64,000 nt of DNA from Mycobacterium sp. PS03-16 (GTDB lineage Bacteria > Actinomycetota > Actinomycetes > Mycobacteriales > Mycobacteriaceae). Below, in pieces: positions 17,142 to 24,748 of this stretch. Positions within the stretch are counted from its first letter, which is position 1; each line of letters opens with the position of its first letter. Both the position numbers and the translations under genes were made by a program. The notes beneath the pieces were generated by a model, which did no database searches, had not been told where the DNA came from, and saw only the letters and a program-made list of their open reading frames with translations. Location: assembly GCF_004570325.1 (NCBI RefSeq), contig NZ_SPQO01000007.1, positions 62,001 through 126,000 on the forward strand. Reading direction: 5' to 3'.

Positions 17142-17903
17142 CTACTGTTCCCTCGCGCCGATCAACGCTTCAGAGATCACGCCGGTTGCCTTCCTCAGCG
17201 CTGGAACGGCGCGAGCGATCAGATCCTTGCTCATCCGAGCCGAGGGGCCGGATATGCCGATTGCCATCGGAGTCGGCGCACCGGGCACCGCCATCGCGAC
17301 GGAGCGGATGCCGATCTCGAACTCCTCATCGTCGATCGCATAACCATCGGCGCGCACACGCTCGACGTTCGCGAACACCGCAGACAGGGTCGACGCGCTG
17401 TTCTCGGTCGGCGCTGGAAGTCCGGACTGTGTGACCAGTTTCAGGATGCGAGCGTCGTCCAGTTCACCCAGAACAGCCTTGCCCACACCGGACGTGTGCA
17501 GACCGACGCGTTTGCCGACCTCGTTGTTCGTCTGCATCTGCTTCGAAGACGGAACCTGCCCGGTGTAGATCACCATGTCACCGTCGAGTACCGCGAGACT
17601 CGCCGTCTCCGACAGTTCGTCGACCAACGACCGCAGCACGGGACCGGCGACCACGCCCAGCTGGCGGTTCGCCACCTCACCAAGCCGAATCAACCTCGGT
17701 CCGAGGGCGTAACGGCGATTGGGCAGCTGGCGCACATAGCCGAGTCCGACCAGCGTGCGCAGGAGGCGGTGAATCGTCGGCGGCGGCAACGGAGACTCCG
17801 CCGACAACTCCGTCAACGAGCACTCCCCTCCCGCCCGTCCGATCAGCTCCATCAACTCGAACGCGCGCTCCACCGATTGCACGCCGCCTGACTTCTCCGC
17901 CAT
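17142..17903 (-). CDS. IclR family transcriptional regulator (AllR-like)
   Basis: The 253-residue protein has an N-terminal winged helix (VQSVERAFELMELIGRAGGE to TIHRLLRTLVGLGYV, about 8-55) and a GAF-like effector domain (about 75-250) with VGKRVGLHTSGVGKAVLGEL and DDEEFEIGIRSVAMAVPG, the ligand-pocket signature of IclR proteins that sense small acids such as glyoxylate. It faces away from the HpcH-like/AllE operon, and the intergenic region has two TTCC-N7-GGAA type palindromes. The same element recurs at the permease and allantoinase promoters, so I infer it represses the whole ureide locus. Start ATG 17903 fits the family N-terminus. Confidence 0.85.
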   Translation of the reverse strand: MAEKSGGVQSVERAFELMELIGRAGGECSLTELSAESPLPPPTIHRLLRTLVGLGYVRQLPNRRYALGPRLIRLGEVANRQLGVVAGPVLRSLVDELSETASLAVLDGDMVIYTGQVPSSKQMQTNNEVGKRVGLHTSGVGKAVLGELDDARILKLVTQSGLPAPTENSASTLSAVFANVERVRADGYAIDDEEFEIGIRSVAMAVPGAPTPMAIGISGPSARMSKDLIARAVPALRKATGVISEALIGAREQ

Positions 17904-17955
17904 ACGTTCCACTTCCGGCCCACGATTGTCGTTCCATTCAACATGCCGGAGTTTT

Positions 17956-17972
17956 GTTCCGCAATATGGAAC
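17956..17972. promoter_or_regulatory. IclR/AllR-type operator, copy 1
   Basis: GTTCC-GCAATAT-GGAAC is an inverted repeat with 5-bp arms and a 7-bp spacer, 53 bp upstream of the IclR gene start. It matches the element found at 18024, 22537 and 22667. Confidence 0.6.
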
Positions 17973-18023
17973 TGTTTCGGCGGCGATGCGCGATACCGAT
18001 CCTCCGTGAGGCCTCGCGCTAAT

Positions 18024-18038
18024 CTCCACAATGTGGAA
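18024..18038. promoter_or_regulatory. IclR/AllR-type operator, copy 2
   Basis: CTCC-ACAATGT-GGAA contains the perfect palindrome TCCACA-A-TGTGGA and lies 42 bp upstream of the lyase-AllE operon start. Consensus over the four copies is TTCC-RCRATRT-GGAA. Confidence 0.6.
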
Positions 18039-18079
18039 TTCTGTCTCTACGGAAACTGCCAGCAAGAATAGGGACACCT

Positions 18080-19357
18080 GTGACACGACGCCTCGAGGAT
18101 GCGGTGCTGGCCGACGTCGACCGTCGCCTCTCGGCCGCCGACGCTCGACTGGTGGCCCGATACCCCGGCGACGACGGCCGTCGGCAGCCCGTCCACACCG
18201 TCTACATCCCGGGCAACCGGTACTCGCCCACGATGCCCGCCGACTGGGGGTCCACCGCGCTCGCCGCCGCGAAGGACGCAGGCGGGCTCGACGTCGTGGC
18301 CGCACTCGTCGGTGCGAGCAGCGGAACCGACTGCGAACCCGAGACTCTCGCGACCCTCGTCGAGCACAAGCTGAGCACCGAGCCGATCGAAGACCTCCGC
18401 ATCGACTTCGAGGACGGCTACGGCACCTTCGATGACGCGATCGAGGACGCCGATGTCGCACGCGCGGTCGCCGCGCTGCGGATGGCGCTCGACGCAGGCA
18501 CCTCGACGCCGTTCGTCGGCACCCGGTTCAAGTGCTTGGAGGCAGGCACCCGTGCGCGCGGGCTGCGTACGCTCGACATGTTCGTCAGCGGACTCGTCGC
18601 ATCCGGCGGCCTGCCCGACGGCCTCACCCTCACCCTTCCCAAGGTGACGTCCGTCGACCAGGTCGAGGCGATGGTCGCGGTCGCGAGCGCCCTCGAAGAT
18701 GCGAACGGACTGCCGGCCGGGCGCATCCGCTTCGAAGTGCAGGTCGAAACACCGCAGGCGATCCTCGACGCCGACGGCCGCGCGCCGGTTGCCCAGTTCA
18801 TCCACGCCGGCCAGGGCCGCGTCAGCGCGCTGCACTACGGGACTTACGACTACTCGGCGTCCCTCGGTATCGCCGCCGCATACCAGTCGATGGAGCATCC
18901 GGCGGCGGACCACGCCAAGAACGTCATGCAGCTCGCCGTCGCGGGCACCGGCGTCCACATGTCCGATGGCTCGACCAACATCCTCCCGGTCGGCGACCCC
19001 GACAACGTCGCCATGGCGTGGAAGCTGCACGCGCGCCTCGTCCGCCGTCACCTGGAACGCGGCATCTACCAGGGCTGGGACATGCATCCCGCCCAACTCG
19101 TCACCCGGTACCTGGCGACCTACGCGTTCTACCGTGGCGCCTTCGCCCCCGCCGCCACACGGCTGCGCAACTATGTCCATCAACACGACTCGGCCGTCAT
19201 GGACGAGCCGGCCACCGCCCGCGCACTCGCCAACGTGATCCATCGGGGCAGCGTGTGCGGCGCCCTCACCGTCGACGAGATCGAGGCAGCCGCCGATCTC
19301 CCCCTGTCCACCGTGCGCGATATCGCGCTCGGCCGCACAACCAGGAGCAATCAGTGA
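18080..19357 (+). CDS. HpcH/HpaI aldolase/citrate-lyase-like protein (DUF6986 type)
   Basis: The 425-residue protein has a CitE/HpcH-like TIM barrel. DFEDGYG is at 109-115, GTRFKCLE at 147-154, a strand ending VQVETPQAI with a candidate metal ligand Glu223, and GTYDYSASLG at 254-263 with candidate ligand Asp257. Enzymes of this fold cleave or form C-C bonds of 2-keto acids or acyl-CoA, often with glyoxylate or pyruvate as partner. It overlaps the AllE start by 4 nt (GTGA), so a role in ureide catabolism, perhaps removing the glyoxylate end product, is a fair inference but unproven. It is about 100 residues longer than ordinary CitE, mostly at the N- and C-termini. Confidence 0.75.
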   Translation: MTRRLEDAVLADVDRRLSAADARLVARYPGDDGRRQPVHTVYIPGNRYSPTMPADWGSTALAAAKDAGGLDVVAALVGASSGTDCEPETLATLVEHKLSTEPIEDLRIDFEDGYGTFDDAIEDADVARAVAALRMALDAGTSTPFVGTRFKCLEAGTRARGLRTLDMFVSGLVASGGLPDGLTLTLPKVTSVDQVEAMVAVASALEDANGLPAGRIRFEVQVETPQAILDADGRAPVAQFIHAGQGRVSALHYGTYDYSASLGIAAAYQSMEHPAADHAKNVMQLAVAGTGVHMSDGSTNILPVGDPDNVAMAWKLHARLVRRHLERGIYQGWDMHPAQLVTRYLATYAFYRGAFAPAATRLRNYVHQHDSAVMDEPATARALANVIHRGSVCGALTVDEIEAAADLPLSTVRDIALGRTTRSNQ

Positions 19358-20181
19358 CCCACCCAAAGACCGCAGCGCCGTATTACACGCCCCGCGGCGG
19401 TCTGCCCCCGCAGACCGATCTGCTGACCGATCGCGCCATCGTCACCGAGGCCTACACGGTCATCCCGCGTGGCGTGCTCTCCGACATCGTCACGTCGGTG
19501 TTCCCGGAGTGGAGCGATACGCGCGCATGGATCCTCAACCGGCCGGTCGCCGGTGGTGCGACGACGTACTTCCAGGCGATCGTCGAGGTCAAGCCGGGCG
19601 GTGGGGCGCAGCGACCCGAGCCGCAACCCGAGGTGCAGAGCTTCCTGTTCGTCACGTCCGGTGCGCTCACCGTTGACGCGGCGGGCCAGTCGCAGACACT
19701 CACCGAGGGCGGCTTCGCCTACCTTCCGGCAGGCACCGACTGGTCGGCCCACAACAACGGCGACGCCGACGCGTCATTCGTGTGGATCCGCAAGCGCTAT
19801 GAGGCCATCGAGGGCCACACGGCGTCGGTCACGTTCGGCAACGAGCAGGACATCGCACCGTCGGCCATGCCCGGGACCGACGGCAGATGGCGCACGACAC
19901 GCATGCTCGACCCGCAGGACCTCGCGTATGACATGCACGTCAACATCGTCACCTTCGAGCCCGGCGCGACCATCCCGTTCGCCGAGACCCACGTCATGGA
20001 ACATGGTCTTTTGATGCTCGAGGGCAAGGCCGTCTACCACCTCAACGGAGACTGGGTGGAGGTTCAGGAAGGCGACTTCCTCGCGCTGCGCGCCTTCTGC
20101 CCGCAGGCCTGCTACGCGGGCGGGCCGTCGAACTTCCGCTACCTGCTGTACAAGGACGTCAACCGCCAGATCATGCTCTGA
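19354..20181 (+). CDS. allE: (S)-ureidoglycine aminohydrolase
   Basis: The 275-residue bicupin releases ammonia from (S)-ureidoglycine to give (S)-ureidoglycolate. The first cupin spans about 60-130. The second holds the Mn-binding set: Glu211-x-His213-x3-His217 in PFAETHVMEHGLLMLEG and Gln251 in AFCPQACYAGG, the same E-H-H-Q order as in E. coli AllE. GTG at 19354 overlaps the upstream lyase stop. Allantoate amidohydrolase (AllC), which supplies the substrate, is not in the window and must be encoded elsewhere if the route is complete. A strong hairpin follows the stop. Confidence 0.88.
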   Translation: MTHPKTAAPYYTPRGGLPPQTDLLTDRAIVTEAYTVIPRGVLSDIVTSVFPEWSDTRAWILNRPVAGGATTYFQAIVEVKPGGGAQRPEPQPEVQSFLFVTSGALTVDAAGQSQTLTEGGFAYLPAGTDWSAHNNGDADASFVWIRKRYEAIEGHTASVTFGNEQDIAPSAMPGTDGRWRTTRMLDPQDLAYDMHVNIVTFEPGATIPFAETHVMEHGLLMLEGKAVYHLNGDWVEVQEGDFLALRAFCPQACYAGGPSNFRYLLYKDVNRQIML

Positions 20182-20186
20182 CACGA

Positions 20187-20220
20187 CGTAACGGGCGCCC
20201 CGGCCGGGGCGCCCGTTACG
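20187..20220. terminator. Bidirectional terminator, perfect 34-nt palindrome
   Basis: A 17-bp perfect stem (CGTAACGGGCGCCCCGG and its complement) with no loop bases between the arms sits between the convergent allE and racemase genes. Its position and strength suggest a transcription barrier for both sides; a short T-containing tail follows on the right. Confidence 0.8.
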
Positions 20221-20234
20221 TTGATCTCGTTGGC

Positions 20235-20957
20235 CTACACCTCAAAAGGCCACCCGACGACCTTCTTCTGGCGCGGAGTCGCGTAGGTACGCACCTTCGA
20301 CGTGGACAGACCCATCCGGACCAGACCTTCGGCGATGGTGACCGCCGAGCGGACTCCGTCGACGATCGGGACGCCGGTCGCGGCCGACACCTTCTCCTCG
20401 AGTTCGGCCATGCCTCCGCAGCCGAGACAGATGACTTCGGCGTGATCGTTCGCGACTGCCTCTCGGGACTGGCGGACGATCGCCTCGACCGCCCGATCCG
20501 GATCCGACTCCAGTTCGAGCACACCGAGGCCGGACGCCCGCACCGATGCGCATCGTGCGTCGAGTCCCGCCAGCTTGAGACGGTCTTCGATCAGCGGGAC
20601 CGTGCGGTCGAGCGTGGTGACGACCGAGTACTTGTGTCCGAGATACATCGCCGTCGACGCAGCCGCCTCGGTGATGTCGACCACCGGAACGTCGAGCAAC
20701 TCCTGCAGGCCTTCCCGACCGTGCTCGCCGTAGCCGGCCTGGATCACCGCGTCGAACGGTTCGGGATACGAGGTGATCGCGTCCATGACGGCGATGGCCG
20801 CAAGGTAGCTCTCGAAGTTGCCTTCGCACGAGTCCGCGCCGAACCGTGGTGTGATGCCGACGATCTCGGTGCCCGGCGACGCGACACTGCGCGCCGAGTC
20901 GGCGATCGCATCAGTCATCGAGGCCGTCGTGTTGACGTTGGCTACGAGGATTTTCAT
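20235..20957 (-). CDS. Hydantoin/allantoin racemase-like (Asp/Glu racemase superfamily)
   Basis: The 240-residue protein has the Asp/Glu/hydantoin racemase fold: MKILVANVNTTASMT at the N-terminus, DAVIQAGYGEHGREGLQE at 69-86, and EVICLGCGGMAEL with Cys180 at 174-186. Known hydantoin and allantoin racemases use two cysteines, the first in a V-x-A-C-F motif; here that place reads AGYGE with Gly75, so only the second cysteine is present. The gene follows the NCS1 permease by 8 nt in a leftward operon inside the allantoin locus, so allantoin racemisation (as HpxA) is the natural guess, but the missing Cys leaves room for another reaction. Confidence 0.7.
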   Translation of the reverse strand: MKILVANVNTTASMTDAIADSARSVASPGTEIVGITPRFGADSCEGNFESYLAAIAVMDAITSYPEPFDAVIQAGYGEHGREGLQELLDVPVVDITEAAASTAMYLGHKYSVVTTLDRTVPLIEDRLKLAGLDARCASVRASGLGVLELESDPDRAVEAIVRQSREAVANDHAEVICLGCGGMAELEEKVSAATGVPIVDGVRSAVTIAEGLVRMGLSTSKVRTYATPRQKKVVGWPFEV

Positions 20958-20965
20958 GGCGGTCC

Positions 20966-22486
20966 TCAGTGGTGCGTGCTCGCCACGGCGATGGGCTCGC
21001 CGGACACATCGTTGAACGGACCGCGGCGGTCGGCGACCACCAGGTACACGATTGCGCCGAGTCCCGCGCCGATGAACCAGGAGAACTCCGAGACGATCTT
21101 GAACGCCGGAACGAACGCCAGCAGCAGTGCCGCTACCGCCGTGATGGCGAGCGCCACCACGGCACGCACATTGACGCCCTTCGTGTAGTGGTATTCGCCG
21201 TTGACATCGGTGGTGAACAGGGCCAGAACATTGATGTTGGAACGGCGCACCAGCCAGTAGTCGACCATGACGATGCCGAACAGCGGCCCGAGGATGGCAC
21301 CGAGCCCGCCGAGGAAGTAGTTGATGACGGCCGGCGAGTTGTACAGGTTCCACGGCAGGATCACCAGGCCGATGACGGCCGAGATGAACGCTGCGCGACG
21401 GAAGTTCAGGTGCTTCGGGAACAGGTTGTTGAGCGCGTAGATCGGGGCGACGAAGTTCGCCATCAGGTTCACGGCGACGGTCAGGATCAGCAGCGCGAGT
21501 GCTGCGAGCACCAACAGCAGGGTGTTCGGCACTTCCTGCACGATGTCGGCAGGCGCTTCGATGACGCGTCCGTCGATGCGGAACTGAGCGCCGGCCAGGG
21601 TGATCACGATGGCGCCGAACACCAGCATGTTGAGCGGAATGCCCCAGAAGTTGCCTGCCACGATGGCCCGCTTCGACGTCGCGTTACGGGTGAAATCGCA
21701 GAAGTTGAGGACGAAGGTGCCGTAGATCGCAACCCACAGGCTGGCGCCGCCGATGATCTGCAGCCACATGTCGACGCCGGTCAGCGAGTCGGGCGTCGTC
21801 CACGCGATGGTCCAGTCGGCATTGCCCAGCACCCAGATCGCGAGCGCGATCATCGTGATCAGAATGACCGGACCGGCGAACGCCTCGTACCGGCGGATCA
21901 TCTCCATGCCGTAGCTGACGATGACCACCTGGATCACCCACAGTGCGATGAACGAGATCCAGCCGAGCGTCGACAACCCCAGAAAGCTGTTCGAGTCGAG
22001 GGACTCGGCAGACGGTGCGAGCGCGATGATCATGATGCGTAGCACCACCGACGCGAGATACGTCTGGATGCCGAACCAGGCGATCGCGATCCCGCCGCGG
22101 ATGAGGGCGGGGATCTGCGCACCGCGGATGCCGAAGGCGATGCGGCTCATCACCGGGAACGGGACGCCGGTCTTCTCCCCCATGAACCCGGACAGGTTGA
22201 GCAACAAGAAGAGGAAGACGCCGCCCAGTCCGAGCGCCAGCAGGATCTGCCACCCACCGAGGCCGAGGGCGAACAGTCCGATGGCGAACGAATAGTTGCC
22301 GAGGCTGTGTACGTCGTTCGCCCACAGCGTGAAGATGTTGTACGCCCCCCACCGTCGACCTTCGCGTTTGGTGGGTGCCAGATCGGCGTTGTACAGATGC
22401 GGACTCACGTCGGCGAACGAGGTGGCATCGTCACGGCTGGGGCCACGGCTGGGATCGCCGATGAGCCCGGTGGACTCTGTGCTCAT
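20966..22486 (-). CDS. NCS1 family permease, probable allantoin/hydantoin transporter
   Basis: The 506-residue, 12-helix NCS1 symporter starts with the family N-terminus (SPHLYNADLAPTKREGRRWG then NIFTLWANDVHSLGNYSFAI), which contributes to the substrate and sodium sites. It continues with MSRIAFGIRGAQIPALIRGG and ends with a polar tail. This pattern is that of PucI/Mhp1-like carriers of allantoin or hydantoins. Start ATG 22486 (MSTESTGLIGD) is preferred; longer upstream frames cross the operator at 22537. It is co-transcribed with the racemase and divergent from allantoinase, with AllR-type operators between. Confidence 0.82.
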   Translation of the reverse strand: MSTESTGLIGDPSRGPSRDDATSFADVSPHLYNADLAPTKREGRRWGAYNIFTLWANDVHSLGNYSFAIGLFALGLGGWQILLALGLGGVFLFLLLNLSGFMGEKTGVPFPVMSRIAFGIRGAQIPALIRGGIAIAWFGIQTYLASVVLRIMIIALAPSAESLDSNSFLGLSTLGWISFIALWVIQVVIVSYGMEMIRRYEAFAGPVILITMIALAIWVLGNADWTIAWTTPDSLTGVDMWLQIIGGASLWVAIYGTFVLNFCDFTRNATSKRAIVAGNFWGIPLNMLVFGAIVITLAGAQFRIDGRVIEAPADIVQEVPNTLLLVLAALALLILTVAVNLMANFVAPIYALNNLFPKHLNFRRAAFISAVIGLVILPWNLYNSPAVINYFLGGLGAILGPLFGIVMVDYWLVRRSNINVLALFTTDVNGEYHYTKGVNVRAVVALAITAVAALLLAFVPAFKIVSEFSWFIGAGLGAIVYLVVADRRGPFNDVSGEPIAVASTHH

Positions 22487-22536
22487 GGATACGCCTGTCA
22501 CGGTCGGAGCGCCGACGCCCAGCGCCGCCGCAAACA

Positions 22537-22551
22537 TTCCATTGTGCGGAA
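22537..22551. promoter_or_regulatory. IclR/AllR-type operator, copy 3
   Basis: TTCC-ATTGTGC-GGAA, whose reverse complement reads TTCC-GCACAAT-GGAA, lies 51 bp upstream of the permease start, matching the consensus of the other three copies. Confidence 0.6.
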
Positions 22552-22666
22552 GTAATATTCCACGGATTTGATAAGTAAGTCGCATCCCGACCCACCTGTC
22601 AAGCTTTTGGCACGATTGACTGTGCCTACGGTCACATCTAAAGTCTCCCGGGAAGTGGACTTCCAG

Positions 22667-22681
22667 TTCCACGATGAGGAA
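22667..22681. promoter_or_regulatory. IclR/AllR-type operator, copy 4
   Basis: TTCC-ACGATGA-GGAA lies 30 bp upstream of the allantoinase start, in a position that would block its promoter. Confidence 0.6.
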
Positions 22682-22710
22682 TCAGTCTCGATGACAACGG
22701 AGATCTGCCC

Positions 22711-24078
22711 ATGACCGCCGACGTACCCGAGCAGTCGAACCACGCCGATTTCGACCTGGTGGTTCGCGGCGAACGCACGTTGACGACGGCGGGAATCGTC
22801 GCGCGCGAGATCGGCATCCGCGACGGTCGCATCGTCGCGATCGAGCCGCTGGGCAGCGGCCTCACCGGCACAGAGACCGTCGAGCTCACGTCCGAGCAGG
22901 TGATGATCCCCGGCCTGGTCGATACGCATGTGCACGTCAACGAGCCGGGCCGCACCGAGTGGGAGGGGTTCGACTCGGCTACCCGCGCAGCGGCAGCGGG
23001 CGGTGTGACGACGCTGATCGACATGCCGCTCAACTCGATCCCGCCGACGGTCAACGTCGAGGCACTCAACGCCAAGCGCGCGGCCGCATCGGGCAAGACA
23101 CACATCGATGTCGGTTTCTGGGGCGGCGCGATCCCGGGCAACACCGGTGATCTGCGCGCTCTGCACGACGATGGCGTGTTCGGCTTCAAGTGCTTCCTGC
23201 TGCACTCCGGCGTCGACGAGTTTCCGCACCTCGACGCCGATGAGATGGAGAAGGACATGGCCGTACTGGCCGGCTTCGACTCCATGATGATCGTGCACGC
23301 CGAGGACTCCCGCGCCATCGACCGGGCTCCCTCGGCGGAGGGCAACAAGTACGAACGCTTCCTCGCGTCGCGGCCGCGCGGTGCGGAGAACGTGGCGATC
23401 GCGGAGGTCATCGAGCGCGCTCGGTGGACCGGCGTCCGTGCGCATATCCTGCACCTGTCGTCGTCGGACGCGCTGCCCATGCTCGCCACCGCGAAGCGTG
23501 ACGGCGTCAAGATCACCGTCGAGACCTGCCCGCACTACCTGACGCTGCTGGCCGAGGAGATCCCGAACGGTGCGACCGCGTTCAAGTGCTGTCCGCCCAT
23601 CCGCGAGGCGTCGAATCGGGAATTGCTGTGGCAGGGCCTGCTGGACGGCACGATCGACTGCATCGTCTCTGATCACTCTCCATCGACGGTTGACCTGAAG
23701 GACGTCGAGAACGGCGACTTCGGTATTGCCTGGGGCGGCGTCGCGTCGCTGCAGCTGGGTCTGTCGTTGATCTGGACCGAGGCAAAGCGTCGCGGGATAA
23801 AACTCACTCAGGTGATCGAGTGGATGGCGGCCAACCCTGCCGCGCTCGCCGGTTTGAACAACAAGGGCAAGATCGCGCTGGGCTACGACGCCGATTTCGC
23901 GATCTTCGAGCCCGAGTCCGCGCAGGTCGTCGACGTCCACAAACTGCACCACAAGAATCCGATCAGCCCGTACGACGGGCGTGCACTCGCCGGTGTTGTC
24001 ACGGGTACCTGGTTGCGCGGCAGGAAGATCGACTTCCAGACCCCGCGCGGCCGGATGCTGCGCCGCGGCGGCGTGTAG
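22711..24078 (+). CDS. allB: Allantoinase
   Basis: The 455-residue cyclic amidohydrolase opens the hydantoin ring of allantoin to allantoate. The binuclear metal site is visible: His73 and His75 in DTHVHVNEPG, the carbamylated-Lys position Lys160 in FGFKCFLL, His196 in IVHAEDS, His248 in ILHLSSSD and Asp321 in SDHSPST. The allantoinase-specific segments GFWGGAIPGN and the C-terminal HKNPISPYDG also fit. It is transcribed rightward from a region shared with the permease operon and carrying AllR-type operators, and it converges on a TetR gene. Confidence 0.92.
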   Translation: MTADVPEQSNHADFDLVVRGERTLTTAGIVAREIGIRDGRIVAIEPLGSGLTGTETVELTSEQVMIPGLVDTHVHVNEPGRTEWEGFDSATRAAAAGGVTTLIDMPLNSIPPTVNVEALNAKRAAASGKTHIDVGFWGGAIPGNTGDLRALHDDGVFGFKCFLLHSGVDEFPHLDADEMEKDMAVLAGFDSMMIVHAEDSRAIDRAPSAEGNKYERFLASRPRGAENVAIAEVIERARWTGVRAHILHLSSSDALPMLATAKRDGVKITVETCPHYLTLLAEEIPNGATAFKCCPPIREASNRELLWQGLLDGTIDCIVSDHSPSTVDLKDVENGDFGIAWGGVASLQLGLSLIWTEAKRRGIKLTQVIEWMAANPAALAGLNNKGKIALGYDADFAIFEPESAQVVDVHKLHHKNPISPYDGRALAGVVTGTWLRGRKIDFQTPRGRMLRRGGV

Positions 24079-24080
24079 CG

Positions 24081-24698
24081 CTAGCGCTCCGCGTGACGCT
24101 CGTCCGTCGGCCAGCGCTCGGTGATCATCTCGGTCATCGCATCCACCCACCCGTCGTCGAGGGCGGCGTCCTGACGGATCAGGAGCCGGAAGATCACCGT
24201 GCCCGCCACCACCTCCGCGAGCATGGGTAGGTCGTCGTCACCGCGGCGCTCCAGACCGAAGCGGCTTTCGAAGGCCGCCAGATTCCCGGCCAGGCGGGAG
24301 ATCATCATGCTGTGCACGTCCGGGTCGGCGACCGTGTCGGCGATGAGGCCGGGCAAGGCCACCCTGACCTCGGGCCGGTCGAACATCGCGCGGGTGGTCT
24401 CGACCAGCGCCCGGATGTCCTGGCGGATGTCACCGGAGCCGTCCGGCGGGGCGATCACTTCGGCGGACAGCACCGCCTCGTGGACCAGTTGCGCCTTGCT
24501 CGTCCACCGTCGGTAGATCGCCGCGGTCGTCGTGCCCGCGCGTGCGGCGATCGCGGAGAGCGACAACGCCGGATAGCCCGTCTCCAGGATCAATTCGCGG
24601 GTGGCCGCGATGATCGCGGCGTCGATCCTGCTGTCCCGGGGCCGCCCAGGAGCGGACCGCGCCGCACCCTTGCCATGCGCGCGCCGATCTGCTGTCAT
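24081..24698 (-). CDS. TetR family regulator
   Basis: The 205-residue protein has a TetR/AcrR DNA-binding domain (IDAAIIAATRELILETGYPA, then ALSLSAIAARAGTTTAAIYR and RRWTSKAQLV, about 24-70) and a helical effector domain with TRAMFDRPEVRVALPGLIAD and VAGTVIFRLLIRQDAALDD, a C-terminal pattern common in actinobacterial TetR repressors. It is divergent from the CrtC-like/LLM/dikinase genes. A pseudopalindrome in the 50-bp gap is the probable operator, so it likely represses that catabolic run and itself. The effector is unknown. Confidence 0.82.
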   Translation of the reverse strand: MTADRRAHGKGAARSAPGRPRDSRIDAAIIAATRELILETGYPALSLSAIAARAGTTTAAIYRRWTSKAQLVHEAVLSAEVIAPPDGSGDIRQDIRALVETTRAMFDRPEVRVALPGLIADTVADPDVHSMMISRLAGNLAAFESRFGLERRGDDDLPMLAEVVAGTVIFRLLIRQDAALDDGWVDAMTEMITERWPTDERHAER

Positions 24699-24713
24699 AG
24701 CTCCAGCCTACTT

Positions 24714-24741
24714 CCAATACAGAATGCATCGTATCTATTGG
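24714..24741. promoter_or_regulatory. Probable TetR operator
   Basis: CCAATAC-AGA-ATGCAT-C-GTATCTATTGG is an imperfect palindrome centred on ATGCAT, in the divergent gap between the tetR gene (start 24698) and the CrtC-like gene (GTG 24749). Confidence 0.5.
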
Positions 24742-24748
24742 GGAGCCT

